A stretch of DNA of 64,000 bases from NCBI RefSeq assembly GCF_036373705.1, contig NC_089853.1, positions 508,501-572,500 on the forward strand, read 5' to 3'. This stretch comes from Amia ocellicauda. Its lineage: Eukaryota; Chordata; Actinopteri; Amiiformes; Amiidae. Below are positions 47,301 to 57,817 of the stretch, one piece after another. Position 1 is the first letter of the stretch. The number at the start of each line of letters is the position of its first letter. The notes below the pieces were generated by a model. It was not told where the DNA came from, did no database searches, and saw only the letters and a program-made list of their open reading frames with translations. The position numbers were made by a program, and so were the translations under genes.

Positions 47301-50300
47301 CATCGCTGGCAGATGGACACAATGACACTGGACAGATGGGGACAGGGTGCTGAGGAGTGTGGGGTGGGGTGAATGAATCTTTAAGTAACAACAACAATAA
47401 GAATAAATATAACTAGAAATGTAAAGTATCAGAAGATACTTTGGTGTCTGCATGTGACAGTACTTTTTGTGTGATATATACACTCACCTAAAGGATTATT
47501 AGAAACACCATACTAATACTGTGTTTGACCCCCTTTCGCCTTCAGAACTGCCTTAATTCTACGTGGCATTGATTCAACAAGGTGCTGAAAGCATTCTTTA
47601 GAAATGTTGGCCCATATTGATAGGATAGCATCTTGCAGTTGATGGAGATTTGTGGGATGCACATCCAGGGCACGAAGCTCCCGTTCCACCACATCCCAAA
47701 GATGCTCTATTGGGTTGAGATCTGGTGACTGTGGGGGCCAGTTTAGTACAGTGAACTCATTGTCATGTTCAAGAAACCAATTTGAAATGATTCGACCTTT
47801 GTGACATGGTGCATTATCCTGCTGGAAGTAGCCATCAGAGGATGGGTACATTGTGGTCATAAAGGGATGGACATGGTCAGAAACAATGCTCAGGTAGGCC
47901 GTGGCATTTAAACGATGCCCAATTGGCACTAAGGGGCCTAAAATGTGCAAAGAAAACATCCCCCACACCATTACACCACCACCACCAGCCTGCACAGTGG
48001 TAACAAGGCATGATGGATCCATGTTCTCATTCTGTTTATGCCAAATTCTGACTCTACCATCTGAATGTCTCAACAGAAATCGAGACTCATCAGACCAGGC
48101 AACATTTTTCCAGTCATCAACTGTCCAATTTTGGTGAGCTTGTGCAAATTGTAGCCTCTTTTTCCTATTTGTAGTGGAAATGAGTGGTACCCGGTAGGGT
48201 CTTCTGCTGTTGTAGCCCATCCGTCTCAAGGTTGTACGTGTTGTGGCTTCACAAATGCTTTGCTGCATACCTCGGTTGTAACAAGTGGTTATTTCAGTCA
48301 AAGTTGCTCTTCTATCAGCTTGAATCAGTCGGCCCATTCTCCTCTGACCTCTAGCATCAACAAGGCATTTTCGCCCACAGGACTGCTGCATACTGGATGT
48401 TTTTCCCTTTTCACACCATTCTTTGTAAACCCTAGAAATGGTTGTGCGTGAAAATCCCAGTAATTGAGCAGATTGTGAAATACTCAGACCGGCCCGTCTG
48501 GCACCAACAACCATGCCAAGCTCAAAATTGCTTAAATCACCTTTCTTTCCCATTCAGACATTCAGTTTGGAGTTGAGGAGATTGTCTTGACCAGGACCAC
48601 ACCCCTAAATGCATTGAAGCAACTGCCATGTGATTGGTTGGTTAGATAATTGCATTAATGAGAAATTGAACAGGTGTTCCTAATAATCCTTTAGGTGAGT
48701 GTATAGTATTATAACGGGCAATTAAATAATATGTGGTTTCAGGACTGCAGTGGGAATCAGGATGCAGCGCAGCAGTGCGGAGGGGATCAGCACGACAGGG
48801 AGACACAGTGTATTCATTTAAAATAATTGAACGTATGGAAGCCCTTACTGCTGATTGGCTATGGAATGTGTGGCTCTATGCTGATTGGTTGTAGTGATTG
48901 ATTTTGTGGTGTTTCGCCCTATTATATATTCATAATTATTGATCATATCGGTACAAAAGTAGGGATCATGCTGAATCAGGGTTGGGGTTTGTAATGCATA
49001 GCGCAAGGCTGCAGGAGGGGTCAGTGGTCTTCCACACACAAGAGGAGCAATATTAGATATTGCAAGAGAACAAGACTCACATGTCCTCACACGCAGACTA
49101 ACTATGACATTCGTTGTTGTTATTCTATGATTCTCATGATTGTTATTAGCCCTGGCAGCAGTGCCTGTGAAGCGGAAGTCACTCACTTCAGGGTCTGTGG
49201 ACGCATCTTCTTCCCGTGTTTACTGTCCCCCAGGGCGCTGTCTATGTCAGCGTGCACCATCTCCGCCTGCCAGAGAGGGGAGGAGTGTCTCTCAGTGTTT
49301 CGCAGGCTGTCTCAGTCTCACCAGTGTGTCCCTCAGTGCGTCTCTCACTCTGTCTCTCAAATCAGTCTCTCTGTGTGTTTCATAGTGTCTGTCAGTGTCT
49401 CAGCGTGTCTTGTGTGTGTCCCTCAGCCTGTCCGTCTCTGTGTTTGTCCCTTGGTGAGTATCTCTCAGTCTACTGTTTGTTAATGTATCCCTCGGTATCC
49501 CTGAGTTCCCCTCAGTATAGTTTCTCAGTATCTCTCAATACAGGCTCTCAGTACAGTCTATCAGTGTGTCTCTCAGTGTGCCTCAGTGTCTGTCAGTGTG
49601 TCCCAGTCTGTCCCTCGCTGTGCGCCTCACCTCCACCTCGTCGCAGTGGAAGAAGTGGATGTCGGGCCGGTGCTGCTCACTGTCCTGACACACCAGCAGC
49701 AGCACGGAGGGGTAGCGCGTCTGATTCAGCACGGTCTGACACAACTGTACTGTGGGCAGTGGGAAATTCTCCAGCTCCTCCTGCACAGCGAGAGAGAGAG
49801 AGAAGAGAGAGTGAGGGAGAGCGAGATAGAGAGAGAGAAGAGAGAGTGAGGGAGAGCGAGATAGAGAGAGAAGAGAGAGTGAGGGAGAGAGAGAGAGAAG
49901 AGAGAGAGGTAGAGGGCATTATTATTAATAACAATTTTCAATTGATATCATTATCTCTCTCAGTGTTTCTCAGATTTTTCAGTGTGCTCACCTGTGCGTG
50001 CAAGTGTGCTTAGTTGTGTAAAAGTGTGTACAGATATGTACGGATGTGTGTAGGTATGGGAGCTGTGTGTACAAGGGTGTGCAGGTGTGTCTCAGCATGT
50101 ACAGGTATGAACAGGTGTGTAGAGGTGTGTGTAGGTATAGGAACTGTGTGTACAGGTGTGTACAGGTGTATACAGGTGTGCATGTGCGCTGTGCTCACCT
50201 GTGAGTCGCAGTCCAGCAGGCGGATGGCCGAGTCGCTGACCTGCAGCAGCATCTCCTGCGTCCAGATCTTGTCTTTTGAGTCGAGCAGAATGAGCTTCTT

Positions 50301-50528
50301 CACAGCGTCGTCCACGGTGGCGATGGACTCACTCTTGTCCATCACGAATGTGGAGAGGTGCTGAGAGAAAGGGAGGGAGGGAGGTACATCTAATCAGTGT
50401 AGAGTGTGGTGTGGAGAACAGTAAAAAGTTAAATGGGGTGTAGACTTTCTATAGGCACTGTATGTATATGTGTGTGTACGCAAGATTTGTGTGTGTAAGT
50501 GTGTGTATGTGAGTATATGCAACGTGTT

Positions 50529-50576
<48 letters not shown>

Positions 50577-50640
50577 AGTGTGTCTGTATGCAAGGTAGTC
50601 ACACATTAACTAGTTTGCTGTGGCTACTTCCTGGTTCAGT

Positions 50641-50681
<41 letters not shown>

Positions 50682-52063
50682 GTCTCTGGGATATGAGATA
50701 AGCCCAGCCTCAGTGACAATCACAGTTGCAATCACTAACACACAATCAGTGCGGCTGCCACACCCTGCACACAACATGCACTTAAAGGCACAGGGGATCA
50801 GAGAGAGAGAACGAGAGAGAGAGTGAGTGAGCGAGGGGACAGTTAGGGGTAGGGTGGAGGAGAGACAGAGGGGAGAAGGACTGGGGAGGACGGAGAGACA
50901 AGGAGGAAGGCAGACAAATGTGATAGAAGACGAGCGGAAAGTCGAGGAGAGAGAGAGAGATGGGGGGTACCTCCACATGGTACTGTGATGTCTCTTGCAT
51001 GATGATGTTGGAGTTGGAGTACTTTTTCCTCTGCTCTGAAAGAGAGAGAGAGAGACAGGCTGTTACACACACGTACAACACAACACGCATAACACAGACA
51101 ACATCCGATACACACACACACCCCAGAGATACACAAGCACACAACTACAGACACACAGACAACAACAGATAGACACACTCAAAGACACACTGGAACACTT
51201 TCAACAACTGCACAGATACATACACACACACATGCACACTGAACAAGAAAACCCATAGAGAGACATTAGAGATTCACACAGGTATTCAAACACAACACAC
51301 ACACAGATACACAACCACATAGATAAGGAGAAAAGACAGAAACACAGAGAACACACTGTACTCCTGTTATATACAGTACACACCTGTTACACACTTTCTA
51401 CACCCGGAACGCACTGTACACACGGAACGCAGTCTATAGAGCAGATACACTTACAGTTCATCTGCCTCTCTGAGAGCACACTTGGGACACACCTGTGCGG
51501 CGCACACTCTTTCACACAGCAGCTCTGCGCTGGACAGTGTGGGCGAGCGAGATGCAGCCCCACAGAGTGAGCGAGAGCAATAAGGAAGTGGCTGCGTTGC
51601 ACAGTCACCACTCCAAGGTCAGCTGACTCGCCTCTCTTACCATCCCACCTCCTCTCCATCTCTCTCCTCCCTCATATTCCTTCATCCCTCTTTACAGCTC
51701 CCTCTTTCCTCTTCTCTCTTCTGTTTTCTTGTCTCAGTCTATCTCCCCATCACTCCATTTCACCTACTTTCCTGTTGCTGTTCTGTCCCCACAGGCTCAT
51801 CTGACCAACCTCCTTCCCTCCTTCCCTTTCCTTCTGTCACTCCAGTATTCCTCCCTTGCTATTTTCAAAGAGGAAATACCATCCAGCCTCCCTTTTTCCT
51901 CTACCGCCCCCCCACCGCTATCTCTCTCTCTTTTTCTCATGGATGACACTGGAGCTGGCCCCGCCCCCCCCCACAGGTGTGCAGGTGTGTCAGTGGGAGG
52001 TGAGAGTCTGTCTTATCAAGGCTGTAATCAACACTACCTAACACTGACCTGACACCACACACA

Positions 52064-52096
<33 letters not shown>

Positions 52097-52191
52097 TCTC
52101 TTTCTCTCTCTGTCACACACACACACACACACTATCTCTCTCTCTCACACACACACACACTCTCACATACACACACTCTCTCTCTATCTCA

Positions 52192-52229
<38 letters not shown>

Positions 52230-53045
52230 CTCTCTCTCTCTCACACACACACAGGCACTTGCACACACAGAGACACACACACAGTAATATGACAGGGTGG
52301 TGTCTGAGCTGTAGTATAGCTCCCTCCTGTGGCTGTGCACTGCATCACCCTGCCAACCTCCCCTCTCTCTCAAATTCAAATTCAAATTCAAAGGAGCTTT
52401 ATTGGCATGACTAACATATCAGTATTGCCAACATCAGTTTTTTGTTTTACATAGTGTAACAGGAACTATCTCTCTCTCTCTTGCTCTCTCTCTCGCCCCC
52501 CCCGTATTTGCATGACAGCATTTCAAGAGCCAGGTTACCGAGACTACAGGAAGAGTGACAGATGGAGAGACACACAGAGACAGAGGCTGTTGAACAGTGT
52601 AATGCAGAGAGAGGGAGAGAATGAATGTACTGAGCTGTACTGGGCCCTGGTGTGATTGAGTGTGCTCGGCTGCATGCTCAGGGTTGTGCTGTGGTGTTGG
52701 GCATTGTGGTGGGTCACGGGCTGCACCACACGGCACAAAGCATCTCTGTGACGGAGTAAGGGAAGGAGGGGAGGGAGGAGGGGTGGGGCGCTATACAAAT
52801 ATTTCTGCCTGAGCTCATGTCTGCACTGTGGGCACAGAGCCGGCACACAGCACAGTCGCTTCACCTCTCTCCCTCTTCGTCTCAATGGCCCATTCATTCA
52901 TTCATTCACTAACAGCCAGAGACACAGTCAGAGAGAGAGAGAGAGAGATACACGCCCTCATATAAAAACACACACTTACAGTGAGCTGTGTGTGTGTGTG
53001 CGTGTCTGTGTCTGTGTGTGTGTGCATGTGTGTATGTGTGTATGT

Positions 53046-53085
<40 letters not shown>

Positions 53086-54422
53086 TATTACTGTTCTGGT
53101 GTGGGTGTTTTGTCTCCATCAGTGTACAACTAACCAAACTCCACATGAGCAGCAACAACACCACCAACAACAAAAATAAGTGTGCTTTGTTAATTTGATA
53201 TTACAAAGAGGCAGAGAATGAGCAAGGGAATGAATGAATGAAAGAATGAAAGTAGGTTAAAGGAGTAATATTAGAGACAGAGAGAGAGAGACAGAGACAG
53301 AAAGAGAGAGGGAGAGAACAGATAAAGTGATACACCCCCACTCCCACCAGCGACGCTATCCTGTACAGCACACGTGTAGCTTGCAGAGATTGGCACAGCA
53401 GTGCGGAGCAGAGGAGCGAACTGTGCGGTGCGGACACTCACACACACACACACACTCACCCATTCACAGTCACACACATTCACACACACACTCACACTCA
53501 CACACACACTCACAGTTAGACAGACAGACAGACACAGGCAAGTCAGATAATCAGTGCAGTTCTATAGATATACAGGACAGAAAATCAGACTGACAGACAG
53601 ACAGTACAGACAGACAGACAGAGATGTCTTACCATACAGGGCCTTGGCACTGAGCTTGCTGTCGGAACGAGCCACCCCACTGAAAGACGGAGAGACGGAG
53701 GGAGAGAGAGAGGGAGGGAGTGCAGGGTTAGCACGGTGCCGGGACATTCTGAGTGGTGGACTGACTCCTCTCCCGCAGATACACACTGTAAGCAGACTGT
53801 GTGCGCTGTGTGTAGTGTGTGAACTGTGACAGGGTGCAAAGAGTGTATTGCTGTGTAGAGGGCTCGTGAACTGACCCTGGAGAGAGAGGGAGAGAGAGAG
53901 AGAGAGGGGGGACAGCTCTCTGTAAACAACACCCCATTTCACACAGGGAGAGAGAGAGAGAGAGGGGGAGAGGGAGGGTGGAAGAGAAAAAGTTAAAGAG
54001 AAGGAGTGTGCTTTAGTGTGTTGTGTCGCCCTTCAGTGAACTTTGTTGTGCTGCCCTGGAGACTGCTGTGTGGTGTTGTGTTGAGCCGAGTCGTGCTCAG
54101 AGCTGTGCTGGACAGGACAGGCCCAGACCTGCACACTGATTAACTCATTAATGGAGAAACTGATAATTAACCAAGAGACAGACTGCGGGGCTGAGAGCAT
54201 CTCTGGAGCCGATACCAGATCACTGCCTTGTACTGCACTCTACTGCATTCTATTGCACTGTATTGCACTGCACTCTCCTGCACTGCACTCTACTATACTG
54301 TACTGCACTGCACTGCACTCTACCACACTCTAGTGCACTCTACAGCATTCTATTCTACTGCACTGTACTGTACTGTACTGTACTCACTTGGAGGGGCTGG
54401 GTGGGGGTCCAAGCTGGTTCAT
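39849..54422 (-). CDS. eps8l2: EPS8-like protein 2, complete, twenty coding exons, 689 residues
   Basis: Exons (5' to 3', minus strand): 54422-54388, 53679-53633, 51035-50971, 50360-50199, 49780-49631, 49266-49187, 47076-46958, 46847-46768, 46684-46558, 46388-46300, 46122-46048, 45897-45749, 45638-45476, 44851-44817, 44497-44389, 44149-44021, 43907-43814, 40899-40749, 40504-40372, 39926-39849. All are GT-AG and the phases close. A PTB domain spans about residues 45-180 ([40 protein letters not shown]). A helical region follows ([20 protein letters not shown]), then SH3 at about 468-526 ([20 protein letters not shown] ... GYVPYNILD), and a C-terminal SAM-like actin-binding region ([20 protein letters not shown]). 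EPS8 proteins link receptor signalling to Rac and bundle actin; EPS8L2 acts in stereocilia. The SH3 ALYDF-type motif reads IRYHF here. EPS8L2 fits better than EPS8 or EPS8L1/L3 by overall similarity and by synteny. The ATG is the first after an in-frame stop in the exon. Confidence 0.96.
40104..40371 (+). repeat. GTGCAGTGTGCGGT / GTGCA repeat abutting an EPS8L2 donor
   Basis: Imperfect GTGCGGTGTGCAGT repeats turn into a pure (GTGCA)n run at about 40324-40366, ending at the donor of the penultimate EPS8L2 exon (40371). Read on the transcript strand it is a TGCAC repeat starting at the splice site. Confidence 0.88.
40580..40742 (+). repeat. Minisatellite GTGTCAGTGCCCCAGTGTGT
   Basis: About six units of 24-36 bp, mixing CAGTGCCCCAGTGTGT with AGGTGTGT and CGGTGTGT, in an EPS8L2 intron next to the exon at 40749. 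Confidence 0.85.
42156..42472. mobile_element. Nested hAT-like MITE, 317 bp
   Basis: Perfect 8-bp duplication ATCTAGCC (42148-42155 and 42473-42480). Inverted terminal repeats of about 70 bp begin CAGTGGTTCTCAAA on both ends and include GAGCTCTCAATTACTT against AAGTAATTGAGAGCTC. CAGTGGTTCTCAA is a typical hAT terminus. It has no coding capacity and lies inside the 40944-43272 element, so it is the younger insertion. Confidence 0.9.
42607..42860. repeat. Repeat resembling another hAT-type end
   Basis: CAGTGGCCTCAAACTCAATT starts a stretch with GGTTTTCGTTCCAACCGAT and TCAGTTACTTCATTTG, similar in layout to the neighbouring MITE arms. No clear second end or duplication was found. Confidence 0.35.
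43310..43741 (+). mobile_element. Possible solo LTR
   Basis: A unique-looking block ends with CCTATAAAGTTGTACTC (TATA-like), about 100 bp later GATTAAAGTTCTGTTTGC (poly(A)-signal-like) and CTCCGCGACTTCTCC before simple-repeat intron sequence resumes. The order TATA, GC-rich stretch, poly(A)-like signal, short downstream tail resembles the U3-R-U5 of an LTR. No clear TG...CA ends or target duplication were found, so this is tentative. Confidence 0.3.
44021..44497 (-). other. eps8l2: SH3 domain exons of EPS8L2
   Basis: Two exons (44497-44389 and 44149-44021) encode the SH3 fold from [20 protein letters not shown] to [17 protein letters not shown]8-family SH3 domains bind PxxDY motifs such as those of ABI1. 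The RT-loop Asp of the usual YDF is His in this sequence, while the WW pair and the P-Y pair near the end of the domain are kept. Confidence 0.9.
44160..44320 (+). repeat. CACACAACCACA minisatellite in an EPS8L2 intron
   Basis: Imperfect ACACAACCACACAGTCACAC units right after the SH3 exon 2 acceptor region. Confidence 0.75.
45133..45290 (-). repeat. LINE/SINE 3'-end fragment (TTTGAATT ... CTTTATTGG)
   Basis: On the minus strand, GGCCAATAAAGCACCTTGAA is followed by TTTGAAATTTGA, the same tail as at 1773 and 52371. About 120 bp of further element sequence extends to the right (CAGTATTACCAAAGCAG). Confidence 0.5.
45389..45475 (+). repeat. (CT)n tract in an EPS8L2 intron
   Basis: Long CT-rich run ending at the donor of the exon 45638-45476; on the transcript strand it is a GA repeat beginning at the 5' splice site. 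Confidence 0.85.
47481..48701 (-). mobile_element. Tc1/mariner DD36E transposon, apparently intact
   Basis: A 1221-bp element with TA at each side (47479-47480 and 48702-48703). The termini are inverted repeats of about 28 bp, CACTCACCTAAAGGATTATT at both ends, with one mismatch. The interior is a single transposase gene with very little spare DNA. Such short, tidy structure is typical of recently active Tc1/mariner elements. It is in an EPS8L2 intron, in the same transcriptional direction as EPS8L2. Confidence 0.95.
47513..48553 (-). CDS. Tc1/mariner transposase, DD36E type, uninterrupted
   Basis: An open frame of 346 codons. The N-terminal third has two helix-turn-helix motifs ([20 protein letters not shown] and [14 protein letters not shown]). 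The DDE catalytic residues are all present: Asp155 in AWSDESRF, Asp246 in FQQDNAPCH and Glu283 in LNPIEHLWD. There are 36 residues between the second Asp and the Glu, giving DD36[11 protein letters not shown] and [12 protein letters not shown] are further family blocks. The protein cuts and pastes its own element at TA sites. A DD36E Tc1/mariner group has been described from animals under the name Incomer, and the length and spacing fit that group. No stop, frameshift or missing catalytic residue is seen. Confidence 0.95.
   Translation of the reverse strand: MGKKGDLSNFELGMVVGARRAGLSISQSAQLLGFSRTTISRVYKEWCEKGKTSSMQQSCGRKCLVDARGQRRMGRLIQADRRATLTEITTCYNRGMQQSICEATTRTTLRRMGYNSRRPYRVPLISTTNRKKRLQFAQAHQNWTVDDWKNVAWSDESRFLLRHSDGRVRIWHKQNENMDPSCLVTTVQAGGGGVMVWGMFSLHILGPLVPIGHRLNATAYLSIVSDHVHPFMTTMYPSSDGYFQQDNAPCHKGRIISNWFLEHDNEFTVLNWPPQSPDLNPIEHLWDVVERELRALDVHPTNLHQLQDAILSIWANISKECFQHLVESMPRRIKAVLKAKGGQTQY
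49187..50360 (-). other. eps8l2: PTB domain exons of EPS8L2
   Basis: Three consecutive exons (50360-50199, 49780-49631 and 49266-49187) carry most of the phosphotyrosine-binding domain, with the end of the preceding exon (50971) supplying its first strand. The stretch [20 protein letters not shown] and the [20 protein letters not shown] block are characteristic of the EPS8 family. Confidence 0.9.
49787..49912 (+). repeat. GAGAGA minisatellite
   Basis: Units of AGAGAGAAGAGAGAGTGAGGGAGAGCGAGAT type, three to four copies, immediately upstream (in transcript sense) of the EPS8L2 exon 49780-49631; it forms the polypyrimidine tract there. Confidence 0.85.
50528..50577 (+). repeat. (GT)n microsatellite
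   Basis: Pure GT run of about 45 bp in an EPS8L2 intron. Confidence 0.92.
50641..50688 (+). repeat. (TC)n microsatellite
   Basis: CTCTCT run followed by TGTCTGTCTC in an EPS8L2 intron. Confidence 0.9.
52055..52285 (+). repeat. CT/CA compound microsatellite
   Basis: Alternating CTCTCTCT and CACACACA blocks for about 230 bp. Confidence 0.9.
52371..52440 (-). repeat. LINE/SINE 3'-tail fragment
   Basis: The minus strand reads GCCAATAAAGCTCCTTTGAA followed by TTTGAATTTGAA, the same tail as at 1773 and 45133. Confidence 0.55.
52985..53085 (+). repeat. (GT)n microsatellite
   Basis: GT run interrupted by GTGTATGT units, about 95 bp. Confidence 0.92.
54200..54384 (+). repeat. Degenerate TACTGCACTCTACTGCA repeat next to the EPS8L2 start exon
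   Basis: Imperfect ACTGCACTCT, TATTGCACTG and ACTGTACTGT words for about 160 bp, ending 3 bp from the donor of the first coding EPS8L2 exon. The word set resembles the two big satellites in this window. Confidence 0.7.
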
Positions 54423-54464
54423 TATCACTGTAGCATCCACCTGAGAGAGAGAGAGAGATATTCA

Positions 54465-54915
54465 GGTTTCCATCCAGGCTTTTTTGCGATAAAAGTCCTG
54501 GCGAATAAAAAAACTTTACAACAGGCTTGATGCAAACAGTAAATGTTGTTTGAATTTCGTAAACATTGACCAAAAGTTGTTACATTCGACAGAGGTGGAT
54601 TTTCATACGTCGATATAGTCGGTTATGCGACAAATGCCAGTGGAAAGGGGTTTTACCGATGCACTTTCGGGTTGAAACTGTGGGACGGTGGCTTGGTATT
54701 CTCAGCCCTTTAGAGGGCCCAATCACGTGGCACAAACTTTCTAAGGTAGGCTTGGGCTTTCTGAAATGTCCATTGTCTGCATCATGATCTGGCGAAGTAT
54801 TACTGCCCAATATTAATACATTTTACTCTTAGTCCCCATCAGGAGTAGCTACAGGTTGAAGTGTGTCAACAATATTCCTATGAGCAAATAAACGTTTCGG
54901 TGAAATCAACGATGG
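54465..54915. mobile_element. Possible non-autonomous DNA element
   Basis: The block begins GGTTTCCATCCAGGC and ends near GATGGAAACA, the reverse complement of its start, with unique A+T-rich DNA between. Similar GGTTTCCATC-ended repeats are common in fish genomes. No exact target duplication was identified. Confidence 0.35.
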
Positions 54916-55041
54916 AAACACTCAACATTTCAGATATTTTATTCAACAAAACAGAATGCATGCGACAAAGTGCTTTTGCAGGAAATTATGTCACAATTTA
55001 AATATTTTTACATATTTAGTACGCTACAAGTCAGTTTGGAT

Positions 55042-55319
55042 AGGTAGGTGTATTTTAATAGTGAGAGACAGAATAACCTGGGAGCCAGAAATCTTGCTGA
55101 TTGATAGGGGATCAAATACTTATTTCACTCATTAACATGCAAATCAATTTATAACTTTTTTGAAATGCGTTTTTCTGGATTTTTTTGTTGTTATTCTGTC
55201 TCTCACTGTTAAAATACACCTACCATTAAAATTATAGACTGATAATTTCTTTGTCAGTGGGCAAACATACAAAATCAGCAGGGGATCAAATACTTTTTTC
55301 CCTCACTGTACATACATAC
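55042..55319. mobile_element. Fish Tc1-type non-autonomous repeat with internal inverted repeat
   Basis: GGTAGGTGTATTTTAATAGT at 55042 is mirrored by ACTGTTAAAATACACCTACC near 55205-55224. GGGGATCAAATACTT occurs twice (55108 and 55281), and the right end is TTTCCCTCACTGTA. I recognise this as a widespread fish repeat with CAGTGAGGGAAAA termini. One terminus is missing or rearranged here. Confidence 0.6.
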
Positions 55320-55559
55320 ATATATGTCTGGGGAAAAAAATCATGATGCTTTATAAAATATATTAGGCTAAAGGATAGAACAAAAAGTATGATATAAAAG
55401 ATAATGTATCCATATTGAAAAAAGATAATAATCTTAATATACATAAACATAGATTTACTTTTTTATCAAACACAGAAATAACAAGTACATACATCAGTAG
55501 AATAGTATTTACAATTGCTCTGCCAGACGGTGCCCATGTGCAGAGTCATGTTGTGCCCC

Positions 55560-56180
55560 TCGTATTGGGCTGTGTCCCCCTCCCCCAGGAGGACTGACAC
55601 TTTTTTCTTTATTTTCCATTTTCTCAAAGATTAATTGAGCATTTATTATTTTATTAAGGAATATGTCCCTTATTTGGGCGTATTTTTTGCAGTGCAAGAG
55701 AAAATGCTTCTGTGTCCACCTCTCCTGTCTCTCAGTGACCACACTGTCCTCTCTGTGTCCACCTCTCCTGTCTCTCTGTTTAGGGCCCAATAGAGATCCA
55801 TTTTACTTTGGGATTTAGTTTCTATGTCCTGATGTTCTAGAGAGGAGGTTCTGGTTTGTCCTATAATTTGCTGGGCTCTGACTGGCTGTTGAGCAGTGCT
55901 GGTCTGAAGCTGCTCAGTGCTCTGGGGGGTCAGTGCTGTGAGCTTCAGGGCTGGCTGATGGAGGAGACTCTTCTGTGGGCTCGGCTCTTGGGTTTTCAGG
56001 GCTTTATATTGTAGTGAGTCTCGTGGGCTGATTTTTAGGTAATTTATAAATTTGGGTGCCATTTTTTTAATATTGATGCATTGTGGGAGGTGTTTCTCTG
56101 CACTTGTAATATGATTTTACACAATTCAGACTGCAGGGTTTCTACTGGGTGTTTTTCCCATTTAGTGTGGTCGTGCTTAT
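55560..56180 (-). mobile_element. L1/Tx1-like LINE ORF2 C-terminal fragment
   Basis: The minus strand encodes KHPVETLQSELCKIILQVQR, then (56062-55670) MAPKFINYLKISPRDSLQYK, then a Q/T/L-rich stretch with QIIGQTRTSSLEHQDIETKS and KMDLYWALNRE, then a Cys/His-containing end. This is the distal region of a fish L1/Tx1-type ORF2. A related piece lies at 7545-7895. The copy has frameshifts, a short duplicated VDTERTVWSLRDRRGGH segment, and is dead. Confidence 0.7.
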
Positions 56181-56459
56181 CTCTCTCTCTCTTCCTTCCA
56201 CTCTTTTTTCCTCCCTCCCTCTCCCCCTCTCTCTCTCCCTCCCTCCCTCTGTCTCTATGTCTCTATCTTTGGAAGCTGTCAGTCTGGTTGTGTCGGTTGT
56301 GTGTATCAGACTGGCACAGACACACCCACACCCCATACACATACACATACATGTACACACTCACACTGGCATTTATGCCACTGTGGCAAAATTAAAGGGG
56401 GGGTGCTGGGCGACCAGGCGAAAAGACAAATACTACACTCAGCCACACCTTTGATAGAG

Positions 56460-56690
56460 CGCGCACACACACACACTCACACACTCACACATTCACACAA
56501 ACACGCTCACACACTCGCTCACACACACTTGCACATATGCTCACACACACACAAACACACACACACACTCGCACACACTCACACACACTCGCACACACAC
56601 ACATGCTCATACATACATACACTCACACACACACGCTCACACACACACACACACACACACACGCTCACACACACATGCTCAATCGAGTAG
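56460..56690 (+). repeat. CACACA/CTCACACA microsatellite
   Basis: About 220 bp of (CA)n with CTCACA, GCTCACA and CATGCTCA interruptions. Confidence 0.92.
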
Positions 56691-57720
56691 GGAGTTTTTC
56701 CCAATTGTTTACACACTAAAACTGGAACTTGAGGCACAATGAGCAAAACCTGTGACTCATTGACCAGAGCCACACACCAGGTCTGCAACACTACGGGCAC
56801 ATTGTCTACTTTCCACTCAGATTGCAATTCTATTACACACATTTGGTGGAACACAACACTTCACAATTCACTACATTTGGCACAACCTTCATAACTAAAT
56901 CTCTTGTGTTCAATGAAAAGCACCACCGTTCAACACGCTGAGCTCAATTACAAGTCGGTCACACTCACATGTGCAGCACTGACTGTGTACGAGTTCACTC
57001 TGCAGTCAGAGCTTTGTGTGGATCAAAGGCCACAGGTGAGGACACTGTGTGAGGAGAACAGTGGAAGCAAACTTGGCAGAGAGATAGAGTGAGAGGAAGA
57101 GTGAGAGGAAGAGGAGGAAGAGGAGATGAAAACAGAGGAGAAGGTAGGGCAAGAGCAAGAGTGACTTTGGTTCACCATGTGGTCAACCGTGGTTTGTCCT
57201 TGAGAGAGTCGGGGCAGAGAGTGCAGCGCAATATGAGAAATGTCCCCATATGCACAGCTGTGCCCATCTTCTTCATTTCCTGAGTGCCCTATACAACAAT
57301 CCATTTCAGCCACAGCAGAGAAGGCTAGAGGGTCCTGAGCAGCACACGCACGTTCTCATTTGGAACAGTGTGCATGTCCATTGGGCTGCTTGGGTCTGCA
57401 ACTGGCTCCATGCCCATCCTGGGTTTACACTTCTGTCTCCCACCCTAGTGCCCATTTCTCAATCCCACAGCATGGTGGTGGAAGGTGTACAATCCCAAAC
57501 CATATGGCTTGTCTCCTGGCCATGGAGCAGACCTATGGAGACATGCCAACGGAGGCTTGACAGTGTGGACACCCTGCAGCACCCTGTCACAGCCTGAGGG
57601 ACAGTGAGACCCCCTGCAGTACCATGTCACAGCCTGAGGGATAGTGTGGACACCCTGCAGCACCCTGTCACTGCCTGAGGGACAGTGTGCAGGAAATGAG
57701 AAGGGAGTCAATGTTTTATT
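56690..57720 (+). mobile_element. IS630-like DNA transposon relic, internally deleted
   Basis: A left arm containing TTTTTCCCAATTGTTTACAC leads to an N-terminal HTH piece at 57140-57235 (VTLVHHVVNRGLSLRESGQR). After an apparent internal deletion comes a catalytic-domain piece from about 57280 (FLSALYNN, then HVLIWNSVHVHWAAWVCNWL, HAHPGFTLL). In related fish transposases the second piece reads like VIWDNVxFHxxxxVxxWF; here the key Asp of WDN is Asn-Ser and the downstream PFLNPIEE block is lost to frameshift. Not active. Confidence 0.6.
57560..57690 (+). repeat. Tandem repeat of about 40-50 bp, three copies
   Basis: Units contain CACCCTGCAGCACCCTGTCA, then GCCTGAGGGACAGTGTGGA with small differences; they lie at the 3' end of the IS630-like relic. 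Confidence 0.8.
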
Positions 57721-57817
57721 GTTTAATTCCATGTTTGTTTGTATTTTTGTTTATATATTATTATAATGTTATTCTATTACTCTGTATTGTATTGTCCATG
57801 TAAGCAACACACGAGCA

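Larger units (their letters stand above)
51040..53630 (-). other. eps8l2: EPS8L2 intron 2: microsatellites and a LINE tail, no gene
   Basis: Contains CA-rich DNA (51065-51320), CT/CA compound arrays (52055-52285), a LINE tail (52371-52440), a long GT run (52990-53083), GA-rich DNA and CA repeats (53435-53515). No coding exon was recognised between 51035 and 53633 on either strand. Confidence 0.65.
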
